Below are positions 1-11,979 of a stretch of 64,000 nucleotides of DNA, piece after piece. Source of the stretch: Pinus tabuliformis (Eukaryota > Streptophyta > Pinopsida > Pinales > Pinaceae); contig CM062816.1 in the NCBI GenBank assembly GCA_031772625.1, positions 1,667,071,385 to 1,667,135,384 of the forward strand, in the 5' to 3' direction. How positions within the stretch are numbered: position 1 is the first letter of the stretch; each line of letters begins with the position of its first letter. The position numbers and the translations under genes are program-made. Under the pieces are notes generated by a model, which was not told the origin of the DNA, searched no databases, and saw only the letters and a program-made list of their open reading frames with translations.

Positions 1-1617
1 CTAGTCAAAGTTATTTCTTTGCTCCAATAGTATTGGTGCACAAGATTGATGGATCATGGCGTATGTCTTTGGATTATAGGGAGCTCAACAAGCTCACTAT
101 TGAATATAAATTTCCCATTCCTGTCATTGATGAATTTTTAGATGAATGACATGGAGAAATTTACTTCACCAAGTTGGATCTTCATTTAGGATATCATCAA
201 AATGGAATGAACACTGAAGGCATTCTGAAAAAAACATTTAGAACTCATGAGGGTAATTTTGAATTTTTGGTCATGCCTTTTGGCCTTACTAATGCACCTT
301 CCATATTTCAAGGTTTGATGAATTCCATTTTCAAACCCTTAGAAAATTTGTGTTAGTATTTTTTGATGATATACTAATCTACAACAAGTCTTGGAAGGAT
401 CCTGTTCAACATGTTCACATGGTGCTCAAACTATTGGAGGAGAAACAATTATATGCAAAAAGATCCAAATTTTTCTTTGGAGTACAAGAGGTGGAATATT
501 TAGGTCATATCGTATCTCATGAGGGTGTTAAGGTAGACCCTAATAAAATTAAATCCGTTAAGGAATGTAAAATCCCCACAACCATAAAGCATCTTTGAGG
601 ATTTCTTAGGTTGAAAGGGTATTATCGCAAGTTGGTTAATAATTATTGGAGAATAGCAGCACCTATAAAAAAATTACTGAAGAAAGATGAATTTTCTTGG
701 AATACATAAGAAGCTAAGCCCTTTGAAAATTTTAAAGAGGCAATGTGCCAAGCACTAGTCTTAGCTACACCATATTTCACCAAAAACTTTATTATGGAAT
801 GTGATGCCTCGGGAAATGGAATTGGTGGTATTTTAATGAAAGAAGGAAGACCCATTTCTTTTGAAAGTCGTCTAATCAGAGAAAAGTATTTATATAAACC
901 TATTTATCATAAGGAAATGTTGTCAATACTACGTGCACTAAAGAAATGGTGACCTTACCAAATGGGAAGACTCTTCACGGTAAAAATGGATCATGATAGT
1001 CTTAAATACTTTTTGGAACAAAGATTATCTTTAGAAGAGAATAAAAAATGGGTCACAAACATGTTGGGTTATGACTTTGAAATCATCTACAAAAAAGGAA
1101 AGAAAAATGTTGTTGCCGATGCACTCTCAAGAAAGGATGAGGATGTGGAAGGTTTGCTTTGTTCCATTTCTATTATCCAACCAAATTGGATGACCGAAGT
1201 GACTGGGTATTTTTACAGCTACAACTATACAAAAAAATGTCCCTCAAGAAAGCTAGGAAGGATAATAAATTATCACCCAAGTACTATGGTCCTTACAAGG
1301 TGCTGCAAAAGATTGGTACTGTGGAACACAAATTGGAGTTGCATGCATCTTCCTGACCACACCTAGTTTTCCATGTTTCATGCTTAAAGAAGGTTATCGG
1401 TAACAAGTTCCCAGTTCAAACAGCGTTGCCAGAACAAAATGAAGAAGGAAAAATCATATTTGATATTGAAGCAGTCACAGAAACAAGAACCTGAAAATTA
1501 CAGAATTGATTAATTTCAGAGTATCTCATTAAGTGAAAGAACTTACCCGCTGAAGATTTCACATGGGAGGATAAGAATTTTATACAGAAGCATATAGAAT
1601 TACTCAAGCGCTGAGGA
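1..1617 (+). pseudogene. Ty3/gypsy chromovirus pol relic (RT-RNase H-chromodomain, integrase core deleted)
   Basis: This is a decayed retrotransposon polyprotein that would have carried reverse transcriptase, RNase H and integrase. Reading begins mid-RT at the window edge (SWRMSLDYRELNKL), passes the [10 protein letters not shown] motif and the catalytic FFDD box near 361-372 (usually YVDD), then VEYLGHIVS. RNase H follows (MECDASGNGIGGIL from about 797, VVADALSRK near 1110-1135). Just after RNase H the text jumps near 1195-1205 to the integrase C-terminus (DWVFLQLQLYKK, YYGPYKVLQKIG) and a chromodomain-like end (PAEDFTWEDKNFIQKH). The zinc-binding and DDE parts of integrase are therefore missing. 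In-frame stops (for example TGA at 147-149) and at least two frame changes show it is dead. The chromodomain-like tail supports a chromovirus. Lineage within chromoviruses is not resolved. Confidence 0.9.
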
Positions 1618-3300
1618 AAACACTTTTTTGAATGAGAGGGTCATGTTAGTTGCCTATAATACTAGCGTATCCCCCTTATCTTTATTGTTAGTGTATCCCC
1701 TAGTTGTTTTTCTTGGTCCCATGTGTCCCCCATATTGTTATTTTTTTTCCTCATAGAAGCCCACTATTGTTATTGTTGTGCCCTTACATTATTATTGTTA
1801 TGTAGGCTCTGATTATATTGTGACCCCTTAGACTCCTATATACACCAAGGAGGTTTTATCATTTCTATCATCCAATAATTGTTCATTTATGTAATGTAAA
1901 GGAGGATTCCCCCGTAAAGAGGATAATTTTTAAGTCATGGATCTATGTTTTCTTATGTTTTGTGAGTTGGTTGCATAATAGAATTGGTAAAGGTTGGAGG
2001 ATAGAATAATAGTATGGCCAAAATTGGTTCAAGAAATGGAGAAGTAGGTAAAATAGATTTGACAAAGATTAAAGGAAGAATTGGAGAAACATAAGAGTTA
2101 TTTTGACGCACATGTTACTAGTGAATCTCACAAAATCAATTGGAGGGAATTGTAGGTCTTGGATGTCGGGACCGTTATAGTATAACAGTTGCACATATTG
2201 GACCATAGGGTTTGAAAGCTCAAGAATAACTTAGTAGACTAGGTTAAGGTCCAGAGGGACAATTATAGCCCATGATTTCCTACCTGGAAGGATGAAAATA
2301 CTATACGTCGTGACTGCCTCTCCTTTTTTGACTAAATGTGATGCCCATTCTAACGTAGATAACTATCTATGTTGAGGCCTTATTTTTATTTTCCTGATGT
2401 TTTGTTTATTATTCCTATTTAATATTGATGCATTTAAGTGGATAGATGAACCTACTTATATACAGTACTTGATGGATTATGTTTCTGTTGATTAAAGTAT
2501 TTGATGTATGACTTACCCATTGCATGATTTATCTGATGTATGATTTAATTCTAGCATGTGAATTCTAATTTAAAAAAATATGGGTATAGCGTAATCATGT
2601 CACTGTTCATATGGGTTGTGCTTTGATCTCACTAAGAGCTATCTTGATATCATGGATTTGCTTACCTATTAGTCGTATGATTTCACCTATCATATCTATT
2701 AGGGAAAACACGTCCATACTACGCTACGAGATTCTGATGGGCACTTCATATCACCCTAGCCTAGCCAGTTTAGACTTTCAAATGCTTTTGACAAACCAGT
2801 ATTCTCCTTTCCCTTACAGTCAAGTGGCCTTATGTCACCTTTGGTTGGAGTATTGAACCTAAAACCCTTTACTATATAGTTGCAGGCAGGGGGATTGAGC
2901 CCTGGACCATTATTAGGTGCCGACTGCATCCAAGCAAAGAGCTCACATTCATCATACGATCCAATTATTCAATAGTTCAACGGACAGTTGATCGATAGAA
3001 CACATGTTCCCAACTGCTAACACATCAAGTCCGCCAAGTCCACCTACACCACCAACAGGGAAGGGAGGGCCTACAACAACCTGTCTACCAATACCTAGGG
3101 ACCTAGACCCACCATTCAACCAGTACAAGACCTACCCAAGAGGCAGGTGATGGTGATTCTATGTGCATTACCTTTTGTCTTTTTCCAGTTATACATGACT
3201 AGTTCTAAATACCCCCCTGAATTAGGTGGCCCGGTACGCGAAAGGAAGGAAGGGTTATACTGCGGATTCCAAACCTAATAACATGATCATTATGATCACT
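1618..3300. other. Non-coding; putative start of the 3' LTR of the chromovirus relic, then unassigned sequence
   Basis: Shortly after the pol relic, a purine-rich run (GAATGAGAGGG, about 1630-1640) is followed by TGTTAG at 1644, a normal layout for a polypurine tract and a 3' LTR start. A TATA-like run (CTATATACACC) lies near 1840. No second LTR copy is in the window, so the right end cannot be fixed. From about 2100 to 3300 I see no credible coding sequence. Short ORFs here have no recognisable motif. This is probably more LTR or leader sequence of old gypsy elements. Confidence 0.35.
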
Positions 3301-3316
3301 TTATATATATATATAT

Positions 3317-3399
<83 letters not shown>
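3301..3399. repeat. (AT)n microsatellite
   Basis: About 95 bases of nearly uninterrupted AT dinucleotides, with one AGAT interruption near 3317-3320. Such tracts often vary in length between individuals and are prone to assembly error. Confidence 0.97.
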
Positions 3400-3411
<12 letters not shown>

Positions 3412-5208
3412 ATTGTTATGTATATGCTTGGATGAGAACTAACCTGTAGATTGGAAGCGATTATGTGATAGCCAAAGATCCATGCTAGTGACTGGTGGAT
3501 TTTGACACATCCAATGAAGAACGGTATGATGTACATTGTTGTATTATATTTTTCATCTACTTGACATGCACTATTATGAAATGGAGTAAGGTTCATATTG
3601 AAAATGGCATGACTTCCTAACTGAATTACTCAATGACAATCATCCAAACCAGTGTCATAGTGTTATCCATGTTAGGGTGTTGACGCTATTATTTGAGGGG
3701 TAGATGCATTTCCCACCATGTAATCTCCAAGCCTAGAATCATGGGAGGACAGTGATGGACACACTCCCCTAGACATGTGATGTTGATTGCCAATTTCCTG
3801 TTGAGGAATTTAGGACGATATAGTTTACGCTTCCACCATCTTGGTTATATGAATGGCTAGATTGGTATAGTTCATTCCATAGTATATTGAAACAAAAGAT
3901 GGATAGAATGGGAGTGGAAGTGAGGATAGGAGGCTATAGATTAGTTGGGGTCTTTGCATGGAAAGTGAAATCCTTGTTTGATTTACTTAAAAATATTGGT
4001 TACTACATATTTCTCCCTGTTTGGTGATACCTTATTGTAATATTTCTTCCTCACAATGTGTATCCTCTTTATCTAACTTCACGGCAATTTTTTTAAGGAG
4101 GGGTGTATCTAATGCCCCATACGTAATCCTATTATCCTACATTATGTTATTAACTTACCAGTTGAGTGATTATTTTTTGTGGTTGATTCTGATAAGTATT
4201 TTTAGTATACGTGTAAGGAATGTGTATGCTAGATTCATACCCACACCTGACATGAATATGCTAGTATTCTTTAGCCTATTACACTAGACAATTAATTAAC
4301 GGTTAAGCTTCATAAGTGAATTACCTAGAATTAAACTTAATCTTGATTAATGATCAAGCTTATGGTTAGCCTTAAGGTTGCCTAATAGTTAAGCTTGATT
4401 AGTTTTTGATTAAACCTTAAACCTAACTTATAATTAATAAATTATGTTTTAACTTGATTATTTAATAATGAAATTGTTAATATTCTTACAAATACATAGT
4501 GTTGACTGAAACAAAAAGTACATTAATATTTTATTCGTATTTTTTTATTATCATTAATTTATTGGTTAACATTCCTATGCCTTGAATTAACTGTCACTCC
4601 CTCGAGTTTAATTTTGGATAAGGGGATAGGTGGGGTAAGAAAGGGGAATTAAAGGGGCTAGATGGAATTGACTCGAGGGGACACATAAATGTGGGAAAGA
4701 GTTTGGGAAGAGGGACTTTTTTCACAGAGAACTTGAGGAGAGGTGGAGCATTTTATTTTTGGGGAATTCTTACAGAATGTTTCTACAGAGAACTTAGAGA
4801 GCGGGTTTTGGAGTGGGATAGAGAGTGAGGGATTGATATTGATGTTATACACCAAATATTTGTTGGCATGAGATTCACATACACACTATGGCCATGGTTT
4901 AGACTTGGGATCGGAGGGCTAAGGAACTTCTAGAGGTTCCTAGGATAGAAATTCTAATAGACATTCCTAGTTGGTAGGGTGGCATATTTAGCCAGGTGGT
5001 CCAAAAAGGAGCACAACAACCAATCCAACATATCCAAGTATTATTCTTGTTGTTTGTTTAAGTTATTTATAAATGAATTTCTAATATGCTTTTTTTTATA
5101 TGTTGTTAAATATATTATGTTGCTAGATATGATGTTATTTTTCAAATATCTTGTGAAATTATGTGGAAATTTATTTATGGTTTGAGGACCTCGAGATGGG
5201 TCATTACA
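3400..5208 (+). other. Non-coding; probably LTR sequence of a plus-strand element ending at TCATTACA
   Basis: No supported gene. Between 4290 and 4450 there are loosely repeated AAGCTTGATTA-like words. Near 4670-4830 the sequence is purine-rich with GAGAACTT words seen twice. The stretch ends with TCATTACA (5201-5208), a common LTR 3' end in plant gypsy elements, followed by a primer-site-like sequence. The left border of this putative LTR is not visible. Confidence 0.3.
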
Positions 5209-5216
5209 CTGGAGCT

Positions 5217-5228
5217 TGGTATGAGAAG
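5217..5228 (+). other. Candidate primer binding site (tRNA-iMet type)
   Basis: TGGTATGAGAAG resembles the plant tRNA-iMet primer site TGGTATCAGAGC and sits eight bases after a TTACA LTR-like end. It has three mismatches and the expected internal region does not follow, because a copia fragment begins about 90 bases later. It is therefore a relic at best. Confidence 0.35.
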
Positions 5229-5316
5229 ACATATAATTTTATGCTTTATTCAGGTTTCAACCATCGTCATTTGGATCCTACAGATAGACTCAAAGTTAGG
5301 GCTTTGATTTATTGTT

Positions 5317-6260
5317 TCTAGTTTTGTATGTGGATGATTTGATCCTCATGGGGAGTTCTTCATATTTGATTCAAAATATTAAGCAAGCATTGATGGGATA
5401 GTTTTCTATAATGAATCTTTGTCTACTACATTACATCCTTAACTTGCAAGTTCACCAATCTTCATAAGGGTGTCCATCTTCCAGTAAAAATATTCCTTTG
5501 ATTTACCTCATTGCTTTGGCATGTCTAATTGTAAATTTGCACCTACTCCTTTTTATTTTGGTGCTACTCTTACCACCATTTTCACCTCACCACAGGTGGA
5601 TCCTATGTTGTATTTCCAATTGGATGGAATTATACTCTATTTGAAACACACCCAAATTGATATTTCTTATGCAATAGATTTGGTTTCTAGATTCTCTCAA
5701 GATCCTCATCAGAGTCACTAGAAAGTAGAAAAGCATATTATAAGATATATTCAGGGCACTTCTAATTTTGGCATTTATTATACTATTGGTTCTCCTAAGA
5801 TTGTACATTTCATATATTCTGACTTGGTTGGCTCAGTGGATGATCAAAATTCCAACTCTTGATTTTTTTTTTTTGTCTTGGTTCTACTCCTATTACTTGG
5901 TTCTGCAAGAAATAGTCAGTGAATGCATTATCTACAAAAAAAAATTGAGTATCGAGTTGTATTTATTACAAGTCAAGAACTTTCTTTGGCTACAACATTT
6001 ATTTCTTGAGTTTGGTATTCAATAGGATCTACCTACTCTTCTCTAGTATGATAATGAGAGTGCAATGCATATTTCTAAAAAGCTTATGGAGCATAAAAGG
6101 ACCAAACATATTGAGATCCATACACACTTCATTCACCAACTTACTCAATATGGTGTTTTTATCCTAGAGTATGTACCTACTAAAGAAAAAGTAGCAAATA
6201 TTTCAAAATTTCCTTGTCATCACCAGATTTCTTCAATTATGGTTAATGCTTGGAGTGAAG
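5317..6260 (+). pseudogene. Ty1/copia pol relic (end of RT plus RNase H), plus strand
   Basis: The copia catalytic box LYVDDLIL is readable at 5324-5347. After several frame changes the thumb region appears (DGIILYLKHTQIDISYAIDLVSRF from about 5620, then HIIRYIQGTSNFGIYY). RNase H then appears in pieces, ending with HISKKLMEHKRTKHIEIHTHFI and YVPTKEKVANISKFP (6065-6220). These match the conserved copia order for the 3' half of pol. The upstream half (gag, protease, integrase, most of RT) is missing. Stops and frameshifts make it non-functional. Confidence 0.88.
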
Positions 6261-6354
6261 GAAGTTGTCCTTGTGGAGTCATCTTGAGTCCTCCTTCCTT
6301 CACCTCCTCATTTTTTCTCTTTATTTATTTCTTTCTTTTTTTATGTACTCTCTT

Positions 6355-6447
6355 TTGGAGGGGGGGGTGGTGGGATTTTTTTCCCTACATGTTTTTCTCC
6401 TTTTCCCTTCTTATAATAGGTTGTGCATGGGTGCCTAAGTATGCCTT
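6355..6447 (+). other. Polypurine tract and start of 3' LTR of the plus-strand copia relic
   Basis: A GGAGGGGGGG run (6357-6367) lies about 100 bases past the end of copia RNase H coding sequence and is followed by TGGTGGGATT, a plausible decayed LTR start. The LTR would then be cut at 6447 by element E. This is inferred from position and composition only. Confidence 0.4.
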
Positions 6448-7281
6448 TGTTGATTTTTCAAGGATATCCTAAGCTTATAATTACTTCTTATGATTTCTTA
6501 ATTTAATCTTTCTTTAATTCACATCGAAATAAAGTAATTACATAAAAGATATCAACTAAATTCCAATAGTATCATAAAGAGACATAGGAGTTTACCCTGG
6601 GAAAACCCACATGGAGGAAAAACCAAAAAACATTTTCTCAGAGAAATAATTAAGTTCAACATAGATACATCAAGTCAAACATAGCTTCAAACACAACCCT
6701 TGGTCACACCTAGTCATACTTCTCTTTTGACAAGTCAATCTTCTATCCAAATAATTCAACCTGGTTTTCTCATAACTTGGTTGTCTATCTGCCTCAGAAT
6801 TCATCCTATTCTCTCTGCCTCAGGAATTATGCCTTATGCCTCAGAAATCAGGTCTTCTCATGAACACGGTCTTCCATGGAGAATAATTTTATCTAGGAGC
6901 TTGATATTCCACAAAGAATTAACTTCACATAACCAGAAGAAGAGTGATATGAAATGTACCTCATATGTGATCCAAAATTCTCCTCAGATGATTTAAACTA
7001 AGCCTCAGAAGTGATCTAAATTTATGCCCAATGGAGGAGGATGAATGTCCTATTTACAATGAATGGATGAGGCTAGATAGATGTGTCCTTTGGGGCTACC
7101 TGACATGATTTTCCTGGTGGGTCGACTTGACATTTTGAAGACATAAAATTTTATATTTCAAAAATAGAATTTTCCCTCTTTTCAAATCAACTTGAAGAAC
7201 ATGTCTTAAGCTTATCCTAACATCTATTAGAAGGGCTACAACATTATTTATGAATGTCGTTTGTAGATAGAAAATTCAACA
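6448..7281 (-). repeat. Element E 3' LTR
   Basis: 834 bp, collinear with 52211-53047. Shared blocks include the first 18 bases (TGTTGATTTTTCAAGGAT), the ACATCAAGTCAAACA region and GAATTTTCCCTCTTTT near the end. In a 136-base sample I counted about 22 differences plus indels elsewhere, so this pair is old. It ends TTCAACA and is followed by the polypurine tract. Confidence 0.85.
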
Positions 7282-7298
7282 CTCCCTTTTAGCTATGG
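7282..7298 (-). other. Element E polypurine tract
   Basis: Read on the minus strand this is CCATAGCTAAAAGGGAG, directly next to the LTR start TGTTGAATT. The position and purine run fit the plus-strand primer of a minus-strand element. Confidence 0.65.
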
Positions 7299-8009
7299 AG
7301 GTATTCATAATGACTATCCATATTTTCTCTTGTTGACAAATTTCTTTAAGAAAAGGTTATAAAAACTCATCATCAGCATCAACTTCATTTAATTACCTAA
7401 TTAGTAACTTCGACGCATGGTAAATAAATAGCATCAACTAGTTACCATAATTTTCGTCAATACCTTTGACCTATGGTGCATCATCACCATAATCCTATTC
7501 AATACTCCTGACATGTGGTACAACAATAGCATCAATTAATAACCATAATTCTACTCCATATGACACATAGTTTACTAACTAGTCTTGGTTCACCATCATT
7601 CTTGTCAATATCTTTGACACATGGTGAATATACAAAGGCCACACTCTAGCTAGGTAATTTTAGGCTTGATGCTAAATGAGTTCACTCAACCTATATGGAG
7701 AGTTTTGAGCTTTATACTAAAAGGAAACCACTCAACGTAGTGATCTTGTGCCTCTAGTACCATTCTTCTTAATTCCAGTCAATATAATTGACATTGGAAG
7801 AAAAATTCTCCTCTAAAAGACCATTCTCCCTAATTTTATTCATACTTGATATAAGGGGAATGTTTTTCCCCTATGCTATCACTCTAGACCATTTTCCCTT
7901 ATCCTAATCAAGTTGACCCAAGGAGAATGACTAAAATGGATGCTACAATTTCATCACTCCCTCTTGCTAAGATAGACATGCTCAATCACTCCAATATTGT
8001 CCTCAAAGT
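7299..8009. other. Non-coding 3' region of element E
   Basis: No coding sequence seen. It holds loosely repeated words such as GACACATGGT and CATCACCATAAT (7400-7640), which may be a decayed tandem array. Confidence 0.3.
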
Positions 8010-9345
8010 ATTCAAATTTCATACTAGAATAGAGGCTTTGTTAGCAATCTTATTGACTAAAGAATAATATTAAAGCCATACTTATTCATTTTGTACCATG
8101 TATCAATACTAGATCTCACCGTGGTTCAATCTGTCGTCATTGTCGTCATTTGCACCTGATTAAGACAATCCTACAAGTATATTTTGAAGCCATACTACTT
8201 CACAACTCATCAACCAAGTTGTAATATCCTTGGCTTCTACAATAATGAGTGCAAAAAATGTCTGCTTCTTGGTCATCCAATAAATAATTACGCCGCCCAA
8301 ACTGAAGTAATATCTTAATGAACTCTTTCTGTCTTCTACACTCTCTGACCAATCTGAATCTGTGAATCCCTGTAGTCATACTTCACTATTTGAGGCATAT
8401 CTAAAACCATAACTAATTGTGCCATGATCAATTGTACCATGTTGGTACTTAAACACATGTTGACCCACATGCCTTGGTTCAACCATAAACCAATCAACTT
8501 CCTTCAATAGGGCCATCATCATGGCTAGTTTATGGTTACCCTAATTATGTGCTCTTTCTGAAACATATTCTGCTATGAAAATCTTAGATGCTTCCTCTAC
8601 CATTCCAAATTTATCATTATTGTATCATATCAACCATATAACATGAAAATATCAAAGACAATCCATCATCTTGAATTTAGAGCTCAACTCCCACTAAGGC
8701 TAAAACAGGGCTCCCTCACTTCTCCCTCTATTATAGAAGCAATTCTTTTCTCCACATCTACTCATTTTAACACATGATTCCTTTCGCTTTTGTTAGAATC
8801 AAATCATATAGGATAAACCTTGATCCACTAATCCAAATATTAGGTGCAATCTTCTATTTGCAAGAAGGAGACTTCTTCATGACCCTCAAAGTCTTGAGGT
8901 GGTTCCATGTACAATCCTTCCTCAAATTATTCATGGAGAAAAATGGCCTCTACATCCATCTGATGTAATCCCATAATATAATCAACAATAATTCTAATAG
9001 AAGCATACCTGTCAATTGGAGAAAATGGATTTTCATGATCCTCTCCCTCTTTTTGAGAGAACCTTCTAGTCTCAAATCTTACCTTTTACTTGTTTATGTT
9101 GTCATGTTATGCATGAATAATCTTATAGATCCATTTGGAAGTCACCGTTGACCTCTTTGGCAAAATCAAGGTATAATTAAAATTTGTTGAATTGTCTACT
9201 CCCTTTGAGCTTAGATCTTATCTAGTACAATATCATAAATCATCGATTTTGGGAGAGTCCTCTTGTCACAAACTTCTCTTCGTTTTTCCAATAGCGCCTT
9301 GGAAGCCTTTACTATGTACCTGAAATCCTCACTAGGAGGCCATGG
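8010..9345 (-). pseudogene. Element E copia pol relic (RT and RNase H)
   Basis: Read on the minus strand from high to low coordinates. RT fragments with ENPFSPIDRYASIRIIVDY and GLHQMDVEAIFLHE appear near 8900-9060, followed by LYMEPPQDFEGHEE. Further on come the thumb and RNase H motifs ISYGFRYASNSEV, LQGFTDSDWSESVEDRKSS and VIIYWMTKKQTFF (about 8230-8430). These are diagnostic for copia. Many stops and frame changes are present. Upstream pol is cut at 9444 by element A and should resume at 50180. Confidence 0.88.
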
Positions 9346-9444
9346 TTGAATGATTACAGCTACAAGAAGCTAAATAAAAACAACAATAATAATCAAGGAT
9401 GAGAGATATAAAGTACTTATCTTTCAAGGATTGTATGGAAATAT

Positions 9445-11473
9445 TATAACACCCTCCTCCCACATCTACCCAAGCAACCTGCTATTCGGGGTAAACATGA
9501 GACGAGAGGCCACTATAATATGATTCAACCTCCTAAATCACGTTAAGGAAGTGGAACCAATAGAAAAACATCATACAGTCCTTCAACATCAACATTAGGA
9601 CCCTCAGGAACTAACATGGCATTTCTACCAACTAGCCCCTAGGTCCCACTGACATTTTGGACCACTTGACCCGCAGACACTCCCATGTTATAGGCCTGCC
9701 AACATCCAGGAGGCTCTAGATGTTCTCATGACAGGGCATGCCAGCGTCTAGGGACTATTTTTCTCAATCTTGTGCTAGCGTCCCTAGGATTTGAGCCACT
9801 TTTTCAAGCCAAGAGCCCAGGTCACTCCTTAGAATTGAATGACAGCTTCAGAACAATAAGATAATAGGAAATCATAGTACAAATGCAATTACTTGAATAA
9901 TACCTTGACTAGACCCCTACTAGCCATGACAGATATCTCATCAAATATATCACAAATATGTAATCTACAGGCGTACATAACATATACGAGCATATATGTC
10001 TCATACTTAGTTGAGAATCGCTAAGAGGAATTGATGCCTCGATACATTAGCTGCCATTTCATCCATTAGGCCATAGATACATTTTTCATTAATTTACAAG
10101 TAGAAACATGATGAGATCCATACATATCTATTTTCATAAAACACATACTTAACCAGCATAATAGCAGCAGAAATACTAATCAAATCACAACCATATGATC
10201 CACATATAAACCAGTATAATACTCATAGAAATAAAAGGATAAATAACCTCGTATTGATGATGCAAAATCCAAACCTAGGATGGGACTTTCACATTCCACC
10301 CGACCGTAGAATGGTTGAGCCAAATCTCTCTTCAGCCATTCAACCCCATGCCATATTCCAAGCATGAATATGGGATCTCATAGAACACATCAATCCAAAA
10401 CCATCAAAGGCTTCCAGAGGCCATCCACCTCAACCCATCAAATAGTGATTCCACGTCACGGTCAGAAATCACAAAACCATCATCAGATTCGTCTATATCC
10501 AAACCTCCATGGCTCCATAGCGTTTTTCCAACCAAGGCTTCCAGGACTAGTAACTTAACCCACAACTTATTCTGGGCTTCCAGAGAATTTGTCCAACCAA
10601 GGCTTCCAGAACTAGTAACTCAACCAACCAAGGGCTTCCAAAGCATTTGTCCAACCAAGGCTTCTAGGACTAGTAACTCAACCCAAATTGTTATAGGGCT
10701 TCCAGAGCATTTTTCCAACCAAGGCTTATAGGACTAGTAACTAGACCCAAGCTAAGGAAACATGAGAACCAACCAAAACAAAATAAGGAAATAAACCCTA
10801 AATCTCCATGGCTATCCAAGAAATGGTAAGGCTAGGAAATCCTCCATGCCAGTGACAGATCATGACCAATAATCCACATGCATATGCCATCCATGCCAAA
10901 ACTAGTGAGGAAAACATACTTGCAACTCAATACCTGCAAGCCAAATCCACTTTCATTACTGATCTCGGTGTCCTCTTGTGCTTTCTTGCTCTTCCTTTTC
11001 CTTCTTGCTCCAAAAGTCAAAGTATTCCACACCCTCAAAGAGTGCTACAAGAAAACTCTAAGTATCCAAGAGTACGAGAGAGAGAGAGAGAGAATAATGA
11101 GAGAGCTCCAAAACTAAACTGACAAAAGGTTACTGACTGATCCTTAGAAGAATTTTTATGAATGGGGCCTTTATTTTCTTCATTTTCCATTATTTTCCTT
11201 CAATTTCCTCCTCACATGCAACCTGTGACCTTTCACCTCCCTTTTCTCCTAATTTCCATTATTTTCATAAATAAATGTGTCAAAAATGTCATTTGCCTTT
11301 CCAAAGCCTTAGCCATTGCCTTTGCAAATTTCCTTAGCCATTAATAACCAAATGAACACCCACACTAGGATGTCTTTCCCAACATTTAGCTTGGAATAAG
11401 TGTCCCATCGACCATGGTTATTATTTTTCCTTTATTACTTTTATTACATGGAATTGTCACCAGGGCTGTTACA
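9445..11473 (-). repeat. Element A 3' LTR
   Basis: 2029 bp, matching 48148-50179 along its whole length. It starts TATAACACCC where the partner has TGTAATACCC and ends GTTACA. Within it, 10510-10745 holds four imperfect tandem copies of a block containing CCAACCAAGGCTTCCAGGACTAG-like sequence, about 55-60 bases each and also present in the partner. By eye about 28 of the first 195 bases differ from the partner. Confidence 0.9.
10510..10745. repeat. Imperfect tandem array inside element A LTR
   Basis: Four copies of a roughly 55-60 base unit with the core TTCCAACCAAGGCTTCCAG and GACTAGTAACTCAACCCA. The equivalent array is at about 49225-49455 in the other LTR, so it was present before insertion. 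Confidence 0.75.
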
Positions 11474-11487
11474 AAACCCTCCCCCTT
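11474..11487 (-). other. Element A polypurine tract
   Basis: On the minus strand this reads GGGGGAGGGTTT directly next to the 3' LTR. It fits the primer for plus-strand DNA synthesis. Confidence 0.75.
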
Positions 11488-11797
11488 GGGGGAACACCAT
11501 CCTTGGTGTTCAACAACACATTTAACCATAAGACTGTTGTAAGAAGAACATATTGTCGATGGAGCTTTATAACTTAGCTCGTTGCAGTATTTACAATTAT
11601 CAACATGTTGAGAAGAAAACCAACATGAAAACATAACAACATAACATCATAATAATATGACACCCATACTGATTATTGGATCTTTCTAACATAGCTCATG
11701 GAATTATTTACATCCATATTCATATATACATATACCAAATATCACCAAAACATGTACCAAAACATATACCAAAACACCATACCAAAACTGCTTTGCC
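11488..11797. other. Element A 3' untranslated region
   Basis: Non-coding sequence between the pol stop codon and the polypurine tract. Near 11735-11785 ATACCAAAACA-like words are repeated. No gene seen. Confidence 0.5.
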
Positions 11798-11974
11798 TCA
11801 AATTGAAAACAAGGAAGGATACATAGCCCGCATTTGATCCGCCATCTCCCATGTGGCTTCATCAGGCCCAAAGTGATTCCATTGCACCTTAACTTGCTCG
11901 ATTTCTCGATTCCAAAGCATGAGCACATTTTTTTTCTATATACACTGAGGCTATGGCTGGAATTCTCCATATGG
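11798..11974 (-). pseudogene. Element A integrase C-terminal tail, cut off by element B
   Basis: The minus-strand reading includes VQWNHFGPDEATWEMADQM and ends RAMYPSLFSI before TGA at 11798-11800. This is the chromodomain-like W-ATWE motif at the end of Ty3/gypsy chromovirus integrases. The upstream part of the same integrase lies at 42974 and above. The two halves are separated by element B and its TTCCA target duplication, which places the insertion within the last part of the pol ORF. Confidence 0.88.
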
Positions 11975-11979
11975 TTCCA
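11975..11979. repeat. Target site duplication of element B, left copy (TTCCA)
   Basis: TTCCA precedes the LTR start TGATGCC. The same five bases follow the other LTR at 42969-42973. A 5-bp duplication is normal for LTR retrotransposon integration. Confidence 0.93.
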
